Part shown: one piece after another, positions 1 to 8,400 of the stretch
Layout of the letters: each line of letters begins with the position of its first letter
Numbering within the stretch: position 1 is the stretch's first letter
Origin: an uncultured Prevotellaceae bacterium
GTDB lineage: Bacteria; Bacteroidota; Bacteroidia; Bacteroidales; Bacteroidaceae
Assembly (NCBI GenBank): GCA_902794405.1
Contig: CADBHI010000019.1
Span: 1-36,506 of the forward strand
Direction: 5' to 3'
DNA: 36,506 nucleotides
Notes under the pieces: model-generated
Databases searched by the model: none
What the model was told of the DNA's origin: nothing
Seen by the model: the letters and a program-made list of their open reading frames with translations, nothing else
Made by a program: the position numbers and the translations under genes

Positions 1-36
1 GGTACTCATTTCAAAAGTAGGGAGTGGTATTTGGAA

Positions 37-171
37 TCAGAAACCTAGTGCAGATAGTCGTTTTAGAGAATTGTTAAAGGATTTTCGTGGACAGTAGTGG
101 TAAGCAATACCAGAGGGATTCACCTCTTTTGTAACATAGGCAGCTGCTGGCTCTTCAGCCTTCAAGTTCAT
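37..171 (-). CDS. small hypothetical ORF, 44 aa, unrecognised
   Basis: A 44-codon reading frame runs leftward from an ATG at 171 to a TGA at 37-39. I do not recognise the product. The reason to list it is the upstream sequence: on the minus strand a TATCTTTG box (198-205) lies 26 bases before the ATG, with TTTG exactly 20 bases further upstream (226-229). The sensor kinase and DMP19-like genes in this window have the same arrangement. A longer version starting at 240 would begin upstream of this promoter and is unlikely. The protein is short, with no signal peptide or membrane segment, and ends in a basic, leucine-containing stretch (SLKRLSALGF). A further minus-strand ATG at 7-9 could begin a next gene outside the window. 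It could be a true small gene, such as an antitoxin-like leader protein, or a decayed start of a longer gene. Confidence 0.35.
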   Translation of the reverse strand: MNLKAEEPAAAYVTKEVNPSGIAYHYCPRKSFNNSLKRLSALGF

Positions 172-197
172 CTGTCTTTGTTTATCCACTTCGTGTG

Positions 198-229
198 CAA
201 AGATAAAGAAAAAAGCTGGAAGTTCCAAA
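198..229 (-). promoter_or_regulatory. Bacteroidetes-type promoter for the 44-aa ORF
   Basis: Read on the minus strand, TTTG (226-229) is followed after 20 bases by TATCTTTG (198-205). This fits the Bacteroidetes housekeeping consensus of a -33 TTTG and a -7 TAnnTTTG. Transcription would start a few bases downstream and reach the ATG at 171 after a leader of roughly 20 nt. Confidence 0.55.
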
Positions 230-283
230 TTTTTAGTCAATTATTTGGGAATGGAACCACAATCCGAGTTGCGTTTGATCTTC

Positions 284-778
284 ACAGAAATTTTTATGGA
301 AAAGGGTGTCAGGGTGACAGAATGCCGATGTACAGGGCGTTTGCACCCTTTTTAGAGGGTGACAAGGGTGACATGAGGGTGACAGGAGTGTGCGTGCACA
401 GCCTGAAAAAGGGCAGAAGAAGTCTGTTTACCCCGCTCAAACTCAGATGACGAACCGTTGTTTCTGAGGAAGATCACGCCACTTGGCGTTAAATTCTCGA
501 GAGAATTCGGCGCTAAATGCCAAGCAAAGCAATACTTTGGGCAGGGTAAACCGTCAAATTCTCTCGAGAATTTAATTGTATTCCGCTTTCAATCGTCTTC
601 AAAGTGGTTAATATGAGAGGAGTTTACCCTGCCCAAACATTACAACCTTATAAAGGTATGCAAATGGAAGGACAACCTGTCACCCTCCTGTCACCCTTGA
701 CACCCTCTAAAAAGGGTGCAGATGCCCTGTATATCGGCATTCTGTCACCCTGACACCCTTTTTTCCAAAAATTTCTGT
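284..778. repeat. large imperfect inverted repeat with nested smaller inverted repeats
   Basis: The stretch from 172 to 818 has no convincing gene and is dominated by this structure. The left arm, 284-386, is the reverse complement of the right arm, 676-778. By hand alignment about 94 of 103 positions match without gaps. The arms carry repeats of the octamer GGGTGACA or GGGTGTCA. The 289-base centre holds a perfect 18-base inverted pair (490-507 with 557-574, core CTCGAG), a perfect 16-base inverted pair (536-551 with 622-637, TTTGGGCAGGGTAAAC), a third near copy of the latter at 426-441 with two differences, and a hairpin at 482-524. Nothing in it looks like a transposase. It sits downstream of the GHL10 gene, so it might end that transcript, be a structured RNA, or be a non-autonomous mobile element. 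Confidence 0.8.
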
Positions 779-818
779 GTAAATAATCAGAAGGGGAGTG
801 TATCGCCAAAAGTCAGAA

Positions 819-2303
819 TTACAGACGGATGGTTTTCTTGCGAACCTTCGACTCGTTCTGAAGACGATTCAGAGCGGTTACTGCGTAGGTGTACTTTGTC
901 TTTCCATCCTTATAGGGCAGTTTCCAGAAGGTGTTGCTAGTGATGGCAACAATCTTAGAAGCATCATTGATATCCACCTTTTCACCCTTGGCAAACTGGT
1001 AGACGACATAGCGAATAGCTGTTGTCTGCCAATTTTTACCTTTGGGAGCAGTCCAAAATAATATATAGCCCTCATTGGTCCAAACACGCTTCAACCCGCG
1101 CACCTTGTTCGTAGTCTTCTTGTCGATGAAACTCATGTCGGGCTGCAGAGCAGGCCGACGCCAGTAGTAGTCGCGCAGTGTGGAGGCGTAGTTGCCTACA
1201 TTGTCGACGGCAGCCTTGGCATACCACAGCACGGTACCCTTCACATTCGGCATCTGCTGGTGCAGTCGCATCTTGGCCGGCAGCTGATGCTGCGACGGGT
1301 TCTGGGGGTCGGTATACTTCACCGTACGCTCCACATCCTCGCCAATCACCAAGGGACGTCCTCCGGCATACTTGTTCCACCAGCGTATGAGCGTATCATA
1401 GTCGGCAGCCTTGTTGCCAATCTCCCAGTAAATCTGCGGTACACAGTAGTCGAGCCAACCGTTGTTCACCCACAGCAGGATATCGGCATAGAGGTCGTCG
1501 TAGTTCTGAAGACCATTGGTGTTGCTGCCGATGCTGGAGCTGCGACTGTTGCGATAAATGCCGAATGGCGAGATGCCCACCTTTACCCAAGGCTTGGCTT
1601 TATGGACGGTCTTGTAGAATTGTTCGATGAAGAGGTTCACGTTGTAGCGACGCCAATCGCCACGATTGCGAATACCGTTGTTATACTGACGATACTGGGC
1701 ATCGTCTGGAATGGCCTGACCAGCCGCAGGATAAGGATAAAAGTAGTCGTCCATGTGGATGCCATCGACGTCGTAGCGGGTAACGATATCACGAGCCACC
1801 TCGCAGATATAGTTGCGATTCTCGGGAATGCCAGGGTTCAGGATTGTCAGCCCGTCATATTCAAAGCAGTTCTGAGGCTTGCGGTTCTTGATGTGGTTGG
1901 AAGCCAGCACGGTTGTTGATTTGGTACGTGCACGGTAAGGATTAATCCAGGCATGCAGCTCCATTCCACGAGCGTGGCACTGGGCAATCATCCATTGCAG
2001 GGGATCCCAGTAAGGCTGAGGTGCCCTACCCTGCTGTCCCGTCAGGAAACGGCTCCACGGTTCGATACGACTCTCATAGAGTGCATCACACTCCGGACGT
2101 ACCTGGAAGATAATAGTGTTGACCCCATCCCTCTGTAGTTCGTTAAGCTGATAGGTCAGCGTCTGCTGCATCGCCTGTGTTCCCATGCCCTGGAACTGAC
2201 CATTTACACATTGGATCCATGCGCCGCGCATCTCACGTTTGGGTTGGGCGGCGACAGTAACAACCATTAAAGCTGTCAGTAAAAGAAGGTAAAATCTCTT
2301 CAT
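819..2303 (-). CDS. exported GHL10-family glycosyl-hydrolase-like protein
   Basis: This 494-residue protein matches the GHL10 (formerly DUF187) family, whose members resemble TIM-barrel glycoside hydrolases such as YngK. Residues 1-19 form a hydrophobic signal peptide ending in VAA before a glutamine. There is no lipobox cysteine, so a soluble periplasmic or secreted protein is expected. The barrel begins at about residue 24 with the family hallmark REMRGAWI. It contains IIFQVRPECDALY (about 64-76), HAWINPYR (117-124) and VDGIHMDDYFYP, where D185 and D186 are candidate acidic catalytic residues. The last 90 residues look like a fibronectin type III-like beta domain. The ATG lies 3 bases after the metH stop, so it is probably expressed as the last gene of that operon. 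The substrate is not shown by the sequence; family members are linked to cell-wall or polysaccharide glycans. Confidence 0.85.
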   Translation of the reverse strand: MKRFYLLLLTALMVVTVAAQPKREMRGAWIQCVNGQFQGMGTQAMQQTLTYQLNELQRDGVNTIIFQVRPECDALYESRIEPWSRFLTGQQGRAPQPYWDPLQWMIAQCHARGMELHAWINPYRARTKSTTVLASNHIKNRKPQNCFEYDGLTILNPGIPENRNYICEVARDIVTRYDVDGIHMDDYFYPYPAAGQAIPDDAQYRQYNNGIRNRGDWRRYNVNLFIEQFYKTVHKAKPWVKVGISPFGIYRNSRSSSIGSNTNGLQNYDDLYADILLWVNNGWLDYCVPQIYWEIGNKAADYDTLIRWWNKYAGGRPLVIGEDVERTVKYTDPQNPSQHQLPAKMRLHQQMPNVKGTVLWYAKAAVDNVGNYASTLRDYYWRRPALQPDMSFIDKKTTNKVRGLKRVWTNEGYILFWTAPKGKNWQTTAIRYVVYQFAKGEKVDINDASKIVAITSNTFWKLPYKDGKTKYTYAVTALNRLQNESKVRKKTIRL

Positions 2304-2306
2304 CGT

Positions 2307-5033
2307 TTAAAAGTAATTAGGTTTCTGACGGCGAGCCTCTTCCAGCGACACCAACTGCTGTTGCTCCTGACTGTAGTCCTGGCGCAAGTGCTCGTATTTC
2401 TCGTTTAACTCATTCTCCACAGCCTGTTCCTCGTTCATCAGGCGAGCGGCCACAAGGGCATTCTGCGAAGCATCCTTCATCCAGACCACCGGACCGCCAT
2501 AGACGGGGGCAATCTTCAGGGCCACATGCAGTTCGCTGGTGGTGGCGCCACCAATCATGATGGGGATATTCAGCCCGGCATGCTGCAGTTCCTTTGCCAC
2601 ATTGACCATCTCTTCAAGACTAGGGGTAATAAGACCCGACAGGCCTATCATGTCGACGTGCTCTTCAATGGCCTTGTTGACAATCTGCTCGGCAGGCACC
2701 ATCACGCCCATGTCGATGACTTCGTAGCCGTTGCAGGCCATCACCACGCTGACAATATTCTTGCCAATGTCGTGGACATCGCCTTTAACGGTGGCCAAGA
2801 GTACTTTTCCCGCTTTCGCGGAATCTCCGGATTGTCCAGCCTCAATATAGGGCTGCAGAATGTTGACAGCCTGCTTCATGGTGCGGGCGGTCTTGACCAC
2901 CTGCGGCAGAAACATCTTTCCCTCGCCAAACAGCTGGCCCACGCGGTTCATGCCAGCCATCAGGGGGCCTTCGATAATATCGACAGCCCTAGGATATTTC
3001 TCCAATGCCTCTTTCAGGTCAGCCTCCAAGTGGTCGCCAACGCCCTTGACCAAAGCCTGTGAAAGCCGTTCTTCCAAGGGAATGTCGGCGGCAACCTGTT
3101 CTGATGTATTGCCAGTGGCGGGCATAGCTGCAGGCTGCTGCTGGGCCAGTTCGGCTGCCAGCGTAATCAGCCTCTCAGCCGCCCCTTTCTTGCGATTCAG
3201 CACCACGTCCTCAATCACCTTCAACTGGTCGGCAGGAATATCGCTATACGTCACCTTCGTAGCCGGGTTGACAATGCCGAAGTCCATACCAGCCTGTATG
3301 GCGTGATAAAGGAATACGGCGTGCATGGCCTCGCGGATGTAGTTGTTGCCTCGGAACGAGAACGACAGGTTGCTGACACCACCACTGACGTGAGCTCCCG
3401 GCAGGTTCTCACGTATCCATCGGGTGGCGCGGATAAAGTCAAGAGCATAAGCGTCGTGCTCCTCCATACCGGTAGCAATAGCCAGTATATTCGGGTCAAA
3501 GATAATATCGAACGGATTCATGCCAACCTGCTCAGTCAAAAGACGATATGCACGGCTTGCAATCTCAATTCTACGTTCGTATGTAGTGGCCTGTCCCTGT
3601 TCGTCGAAGCACATCACCACCACCGCAGCACCATAGCGCATACAGTCGCGGGCGTGGCTCAGAAACACCTCTTCACCCTCCTTCAGCGAGATGCTGTTGA
3701 CGATGGACTTGCCCTGTACACATTGCAGTCCAGCAGTAATGACCTCCCACTTCGAGGAGTCGATCATTACGGGTACGCGGGCAATATCAGGCTCAGAGGC
3801 TATCAGGTTGAGGAAGGTCACCATCTCCTGTCGGGCATCGAGTAGACCGTCGTCCATGTTGATGTCGATAACGAGTGCCCCGTCCTGCACCTGCTTACGG
3901 GCAATGCTGATGGCCTCATCGTAATTTTTCTCCTTAATCAGCCGAAGGAACTTTCGCGAACCAGCCACATTGCAACGTTCGCCGACATTGATGAACTTGC
4001 CACCTTCCAGCAGTTCCAAACCAGAGAGCCACAAAGTTTCGGGCTTCTTGACTGGCACATGCGGAGCCTTGCCTTCGGCCAGAGGAACATACTTGGCAAT
4101 AAATTCATCGGTCGTACCACAGCAGCCACCAATGATATTGACCAGTCCCTCGTCGATAAGCTCACCAATCTGAGGCGCCATACTTTCGGCCGTCTCGTCG
4201 TAGAGCCCCATTGAGTTGGGCAGTCCGGCATTGGGATAGCAGGAAATATAATAAGGTGCACGCCGAGCCAGTTCCTTCAGGAACGGCTTCATCTGCCGGG
4301 CACCAAACGAACAGTTCAGTCCAATGGAGAAAATGGGATAGGTAGAAACGCTGGCCAGATAGGCCTCAAGCGTCTGTCCGCTCAGCGTACGGCCAGCCAA
4401 ATCGCTGACGGTAACACTCAGCATAATAGGCAGTTCCACGCCCCGCTGCCGCATAACAGTCATAGCGGCATCGATGGCACACTTCGAGTTCAGCGAGTCG
4501 AAGATGGTCTCAATGAGCAGGGCGTCTACCCCACCCTCTATCAACGCATCCATCTGCTCGACGTAGGCCTCAAATAGCTGGCTGTAGGTCAGGTCACGAC
4601 GGGCGGGGTTGCTGACGTCGGGCGACATGGAACAGGTCTTGTTGGTCGGTCCTACCGAGCCTGCCACGAATCGCGGTTTGTCGGGAGTGGAGAACTCGTC
4701 GGCTGCCTGTCGGGCCAACTTGGCACCGGCCAACGCCATCTCACGGGCATGACTGGCCATACCGTAGTCGGCCTCGCTGATGCGCTGGGCACTAAACGTG
4801 TTGGTCTCGATGATGTCGGCACCAGCCCTGAGGTAGCGGCGATGGATGTCGAGAATCACGTCAGGACGCGTCAGACAGAGCACGTCATTGTTGCCGCGCA
4901 TCTGTCCACGGAACAAGTGGAACTTGCCCCGGAAGTCCTCTTCCTGTAGGTCATACGTTTGGATCATGGTGCCCATCGCACCGTCGAGCACCAATAACCT
5001 TTCCTTGATGACATCACGAATACCCTTCATCAT
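2307..5033 (-). CDS. metH: cobalamin-dependent methionine synthase lacking the reactivation domain
   Basis: The 908-residue product catalyses methyl transfer from 5-methyl-THF to homocysteine via cobalamin. The homocysteine domain comes first (about 1-320), with DGAMGTMIQ near the start and the zinc cysteines in GLNCSFGA (about 240) and IGGCCGTT (about 305). The pterin-binding domain follows (about 340-620, FINVGERCNVAGSRKF). Then come the four-helix cap and the cobalamin-binding Rossmann domain, with the DVHDIGKN motif at about 750 that supplies the axial histidine. The protein stops at SLEEARRQKPNYF, just where E. coli MetH (about 1227 residues) would continue into the AdoMet-binding reactivation domain. 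The stop lies 3 bases before the next gene, so no remnant of that domain is left. A separate reactivation protein or flavodoxin partner must be encoded elsewhere, or reactivation is dispensed with. It follows smpB by 33 bases. Two ATG codons in tandem could start it. Confidence 0.95.
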   Translation of the reverse strand: MMKGIRDVIKERLLVLDGAMGTMIQTYDLQEEDFRGKFHLFRGQMRGNNDVLCLTRPDVILDIHRRYLRAGADIIETNTFSAQRISEADYGMASHAREMALAGAKLARQAADEFSTPDKPRFVAGSVGPTNKTCSMSPDVSNPARRDLTYSQLFEAYVEQMDALIEGGVDALLIETIFDSLNSKCAIDAAMTVMRQRGVELPIMLSVTVSDLAGRTLSGQTLEAYLASVSTYPIFSIGLNCSFGARQMKPFLKELARRAPYYISCYPNAGLPNSMGLYDETAESMAPQIGELIDEGLVNIIGGCCGTTDEFIAKYVPLAEGKAPHVPVKKPETLWLSGLELLEGGKFINVGERCNVAGSRKFLRLIKEKNYDEAISIARKQVQDGALVIDINMDDGLLDARQEMVTFLNLIASEPDIARVPVMIDSSKWEVITAGLQCVQGKSIVNSISLKEGEEVFLSHARDCMRYGAAVVVMCFDEQGQATTYERRIEIASRAYRLLTEQVGMNPFDIIFDPNILAIATGMEEHDAYALDFIRATRWIRENLPGAHVSGGVSNLSFSFRGNNYIREAMHAVFLYHAIQAGMDFGIVNPATKVTYSDIPADQLKVIEDVVLNRKKGAAERLITLAAELAQQQPAAMPATGNTSEQVAADIPLEERLSQALVKGVGDHLEADLKEALEKYPRAVDIIEGPLMAGMNRVGQLFGEGKMFLPQVVKTARTMKQAVNILQPYIEAGQSGDSAKAGKVLLATVKGDVHDIGKNIVSVVMACNGYEVIDMGVMVPAEQIVNKAIEEHVDMIGLSGLITPSLEEMVNVAKELQHAGLNIPIMIGGATTSELHVALKIAPVYGGPVVWMKDASQNALVAARLMNEEQAVENELNEKYEHLRQDYSQEQQQLVSLEEARRQKPNYF

Positions 5034-5066
5034 CTATCTTCTTAACTTCTCTAACTTCTCAATTCC

Positions 5067-5546
5067 TCAATACCGCTTTATTGCCCGATCCATTTCGCGG
5101 CGGTCCTCCTTCTCCTTCAGCGTCTGGCGCTTGTCGAAGGCCTTTTTACCCTTACACAGCGCAATGTCCATCTTGGCACGTCCGTGCTCATCAAGAAACA
5201 CCAAGAGCGGCACTATCGTATAGCCCGTCTGCTTCGTGGCGCTCTGTAGCTTACGGATTTCACGCTTCGTCAGCAGCAGCTTGCGGTCGCGCTTCATATC
5301 GTGATTGTTGTACGAGCCGTAGAAGTAGGGCGACACACTCATGCCGCGCACCCACATCTCGCCGTTGATAATCAGACAATACGAGTCCACCAGGCTGGCC
5401 TTGCCCGCACGGATGGACTTGATTTCAGTACCCGTCAGCACGATACCGGCTGTCAGGGTCTCAATAAAGAAGTACTCAAACGAGGCCTTCTTGTTGCGTA
5501 TGTTGACAGGACTCTTCTTCCTGATCTCTTCTTCCTGCTTATTCAT
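5067..5546 (-). CDS. smpB: SsrA-binding protein SmpB
   Basis: This 159-residue basic protein is SmpB, which binds the tRNA-like part of tmRNA and brings it to ribosomes stalled on mRNAs without a stop codon. Family signatures are the N-terminal [12 protein letters not shown], then [23 protein letters not shown], cut here only by the limits of quotation, and [13 protein letters not shown]. The basic tail that inserts in the mRNA channel is present ([11 protein letters not shown]). Its length is near the usual 150-160. Its ATG overlaps the stop of the upstream DMP19-like gene by 4 bases, which indicates translational coupling, and metH follows after 33 bases. The tmRNA gene ssrA is not in this window. 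Confidence 0.96.
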   Translation of the reverse strand: MNKQEEEIRKKSPVNIRNKKASFEYFFIETLTAGIVLTGTEIKSIRAGKASLVDSYCLIINGEMWVRGMSVSPYFYGSYNNHDMKRDRKLLLTKREIRKLQSATKQTGYTIVPLLVFLDEHGRAKMDIALCKGKKAFDKRQTLKEKEDRREMDRAIKRY

Positions 5547-6049
5547 TGTTCTATCGTTGCAAAACGCTCTATATGCTCATCAACGTAGTGAGCAATCATC
5601 GACGTCCATTCCTCTTCGTTCTCCACGAACTGGTCGTCCAGGTCGTCGAACTCAGGCATTTGCTCAAACAGTGCCATGAACTCGTCTTCCGTCAGTTCGC
5701 GCTCAATTTCCTCACGATGCTTCAGCCACAGCGTATGGGCATCGTAGACGAGCTTCGACAAGTCGCGCATTCCCCATTGCTTGACGGCCTTTGCAAACGG
5801 ATTCTTGAATATGAATGGTCCGTAGCCATTGTGTATCAACTGGACGAAGCCGCCGTCCATCACTTCCTCGTGAAGCGTGTCCCATGCCAGCAGCGTCACC
5901 TGGTCGGCATTCAATTCGGCCATCGTCTCAGCAGTTAGTTCACCGCCGATGGCACTTCGTATACCGTCGACAAACACCTGCACAAAGGCGTCCATCCCTT
6001 CGGTTGCCGCCTGCTGTAAGGCTTCGTCTTTAACTTTCACTTCTATCAT
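5543..6049 (-). CDS. DMP19/DUF4375-like protein
   Basis: The product is a 168-residue acidic protein. The motif [17 protein letters not shown] and the overall alpha-helical, acidic character match DMP19 (DUF4375), a family whose members include a Neisseria DNA mimic. That function should not be assumed here. The start is set at the ATG at 6047-6049. An in-frame ATG further upstream (6086-6088) is rejected because a TATCTTTG promoter box occupies 6058-6065, between the two codons. This leaves a very short leader of about 8-10 bases. The C-terminus is strongly acidic ([16 protein letters not shown]). It is the first gene of the run with smpB, metH and the GHL10 gene and overlaps smpB by 4 bases. 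Its role in that operon is unknown. Confidence 0.7.
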   Translation of the reverse strand: MIEVKVKDEALQQAATEGMDAFVQVFVDGIRSAIGGELTAETMAELNADQVTLLAWDTLHEEVMDGGFVQLIHNGYGPFIFKNPFAKAVKQWGMRDLSKLVYDAHTLWLKHREEIERELTEDEFMALFEQMPEFDDLDDQFVENEEEWTSMIAHYVDEHIERFATIEQ

Positions 6050-6057
6050 AATGGGTG

Positions 6058-6089
6058 CAAAGATACAGCAAAAACCTGAAATCGCCAAA
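6058..6089 (-). promoter_or_regulatory. promoter of the DMP19-smpB-metH-GHL10 operon
   Basis: On the minus strand TTTG (6086-6089) is followed after 20 bases by TATCTTTG (6058-6065), the Bacteroidetes -33/-7 pair. The chosen ATG at 6049 lies only 8 bases beyond the -7 box, so the transcript would be almost leaderless. Confidence 0.6.
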
Positions 6090-6127
6090 AGAATCTACTC
6101 GAATAATTGACTTTTACATATTTTACG

Positions 6128-7264
6128 TCAGTCCATACGGCTACGATAGTCCTCGTAGGTGAAGCGGCGAAGGATTTCCAAAGTACCGTCGGTATGGAGC
6201 ATTCCGATGGAAGGATGGGTGATGCCGTTGAAGGTATTGGTCTTGACGGTGGTATAGTGAATCATGTCCTCGAAGACGATTTGCTCGCCCACCTGCAGCT
6301 CATGGTTGAACTGCCAGTAACCCATGAAGTCGCCTGAGAGGCAGCTGTTGCCGCCGAGACGATAGAGACAGGAGACCTGAGTATTGAGGTCAGGGGTGTC
6401 TTCTACACATACCGCTCCACGAACATCAGGATAATAGGGCATTTCCAGACAGTCAGGCATGTGGCAGGTGAAACTGACATCGAGGATGGCGGTACGGATG
6501 CCCTTGTCCTCAACAACGTCAACGACGCTTGCGACAAGCGGCCCTGTCTGCCAGGCAAAGGCGCTGCCGGGTTCGAGGATGATTCTCAGCCAAGGATAAC
6601 GCTCGTGCAGCCCCTTTAATATATTAATAAGGTGAGAAACATCGTAGTCTTTACGCGTCATCAAGTGACCACCACCGAGATTGAGCCACTTCAGTTGCGG
6701 GAACCAGCGGGCAAACTTCTGTTCAATATGTACTAGTGTGCGTTCCAGCACATCGGCACCACTTTCGCAATGACAATGGCAATGGAACCCTTCTATGTCG
6801 GCCGGCAGTTGGTCAGGCAGCTTGTCGGCAGTAACGCCAAAACGGGTACCTGGGGCGCAGGGGTTATAGAGCATCGTGCCCACCTCGGAGTACTCGGGAT
6901 TAACGCGCAACCCGATGGAACACTCCCCAGCCCTTTCGTGGAACCGTTGGTACTGAGAGAGCGAGTTAAAGGTGAGGTGGCTGGAACAGCGCACCATCTC
7001 ATCGAACTCTCCATCGGTATACGCAGGAGAATAGGTATGAGCCTTCGCGCCAAACTCCTCAAGCGCAAGACAGGCTTCAGACAGCGAACTGGCCGTAGTG
7101 GAATGGATATACTCTCGGAAGATGGGGAACGTCTTCCAAAGGGCAAAGGCCTTGAAGGCCAGGATAATCTCTACATCGGCTTCACGGGCAACACTGGCTA
7201 TGAGTGCCAGATTGCGACGTAGCTTTTCTTCTTCTATAATATAAATAGGTGTGGTGTCACTCAT
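6128..7264 (-). CDS. nspC: carboxynorspermidine/carboxyspermidine decarboxylase
   Basis: This 378-residue protein is a fold-III, PLP-dependent decarboxylase of the NspC family. It makes spermidine or norspermidine from the carboxy-precursor in the aspartate-semialdehyde route of polyamine synthesis. The PLP lysine is K38 in ILAFKAFALW. Other family stretches are GFHCHCHCESGADVLE, LNLGGGHLMTRKDY, the glycine/serine loop LEPGSAFAWQTG, and the C-terminal FTCHMPDCLEMPYYP and LGGNSCLSGDFMGYW. It lacks the lysA signatures seen in the true diaminopimelate decarboxylase at 25368, so the two paralogues are clearly separate. It follows the AAA/CYTH gene by 6 bases and is probably the last gene of that transcript. 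Which substrate is used cannot be read from sequence; Bacteroidetes generally make spermidine this way. The partner dehydrogenase is not in the window. Confidence 0.93.
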   Translation of the reverse strand: MSDTTPIYIIEEEKLRRNLALIASVAREADVEIILAFKAFALWKTFPIFREYIHSTTASSLSEACLALEEFGAKAHTYSPAYTDGEFDEMVRCSSHLTFNSLSQYQRFHERAGECSIGLRVNPEYSEVGTMLYNPCAPGTRFGVTADKLPDQLPADIEGFHCHCHCESGADVLERTLVHIEQKFARWFPQLKWLNLGGGHLMTRKDYDVSHLINILKGLHERYPWLRIILEPGSAFAWQTGPLVASVVDVVEDKGIRTAILDVSFTCHMPDCLEMPYYPDVRGAVCVEDTPDLNTQVSCLYRLGGNSCLSGDFMGYWQFNHELQVGEQIVFEDMIHYTTVKTNTFNGITHPSIGMLHTDGTLEILRRFTYEDYRSRMD

Positions 7265-7270
7265 GCTGTA

Positions 7271-8371
7271 CTACTTGCGTAAGGCCAAGTTGTAATTGTA
7301 ATACTCTTTATTACCGGTTATATCCTTCACAACCCGTATGAAAGGAGGGAACTTAACGTTCTCGGCATCAGAAATACCCTTGGTTTCAAGGATGACAAGT
7401 CCGGAAAGCGGCCCATGATAGGTGTCAAGCTCAAAATACTGGCCCTTCCAGATAAAGCTCTGACGATGCTTGCTGATGGTCTGACGATAAGGGTCTGCCT
7501 GCTGCAGCAACGACTCATAGAGGGCATTCTCCACCTGACGCTCAGTCTCGATCTGTTCGCCCGGAGCCGTGTGTTTCTTGGTCTTGTGGACATTGACCAC
7601 CTTACCGTTGCTCCATGAACGCCGACGTAGGCGCACTTCTGCTGAAGGTTCGCTTACCAAGTAAGTCTGGACAATATCGCTGTCGATGGTTTCAGGTAGC
7701 TCGCCCGTTATCTCGACTATATATTTCCGTTCCTCAGTAACGCGCTGCGGCAGTCCGAGAACGTATGCAATTTCACGAATCACACGGTTCATTTTCTTCT
7801 CAAAGTCATCGTGGTTGTTGATGACTCGCAGGTGGGGATGTCCTGTCCAGGCTTTGATGACCTTCTTGTCTAATTCGCGTGCTATACGCAAGCCTTCCTC
7901 GTCAGCCTTCTCATACCTTGTGCTATTAGTGGCGGTGGTGTAATACTGTTCTGCGCCGTCGGCAGCCGAGACAAGATGCAACACCGCATCATAACTGTCG
8001 CGAAGCTTAGTACTGTTCGTACCGGCAATAGCCGTAATCTGTTCCCACTCTTCTGGCGCCATGTAGGCAGAGATATCCATCGTGCCCCTGTCGCAGACAA
8101 TCAGCACGGGTTTCGTACAAACCTCAGCCATACGCTGAAAGTGATTCTCAAAAGCCAGTTGAGTTTCAAGAATGGCACGCTCTCCCTCAAAATAAAGTTT
8201 GCGGTTGGGGGTCAGGTAGTTCCATCCGCCAAGACTATAGAGAGTAGGCACTTCTGGAACTGTAAACACCTTGAATCCCAAGCTGTTGAAATGCTCAATA
8301 ATACGCACGAGTGCCGTTGTCTTACCAGCACATGGTCCTCCCGTCAGTACTACACGTTTTATCTCTGCCAT
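7271..8371 (-). CDS. P-loop ATPase fused to a CYTH (triphosphate tunnel) domain
   Basis: The 366-residue protein has two parts. Residues 1 to about 190 form a small P-loop NTPase of the AAA_28 type, with Walker A GGPCAGKT (11-18, lysine 17) and a Walker-B-like VLIVCDRG (89-96). From about 212 a CYTH or triphosphate tunnel metalloenzyme domain follows: EERKYIVEI (213-221), EVRLRRR (245-251), VHKTKK (261-266), YFELDTY (312-318) and LVILETKG (325-332). This pattern of charged residues lines the tunnel that binds triphosphates and metal ions. Similar kinase-CYTH fusions occur in plants (TTM1/2) and other lineages; the biochemical role here is unknown. It lies 29 bases after nhaD and 6 before nspC. 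A role in polyphosphate, nucleotide or polyamine-related metabolism is possible but not shown. Confidence 0.85.
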   Translation of the reverse strand: MAEIKRVVLTGGPCAGKTTALVRIIEHFNSLGFKVFTVPEVPTLYSLGGWNYLTPNRKLYFEGERAILETQLAFENHFQRMAEVCTKPVLIVCDRGTMDISAYMAPEEWEQITAIAGTNSTKLRDSYDAVLHLVSAADGAEQYYTTATNSTRYEKADEEGLRIARELDKKVIKAWTGHPHLRVINNHDDFEKKMNRVIREIAYVLGLPQRVTEERKYIVEITGELPETIDSDIVQTYLVSEPSAEVRLRRRSWSNGKVVNVHKTKKHTAPGEQIETERQVENALYESLLQQADPYRQTISKHRQSFIWKGQYFELDTYHGPLSGLVILETKGISDAENVKFPPFIRVVKDITGNKEYYNYNLALRK

Positions 8372-8400
8372 CAGTTATCAAAATACGTTTGTTTTATCTG

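Noticed and set aside
97-450. A 117-codon plus-strand frame over the left arm of the inverted repeat
   Set aside because: It crosses repeat sequence, has no promoter box and no recognisable features; the reading frame seems accidental.
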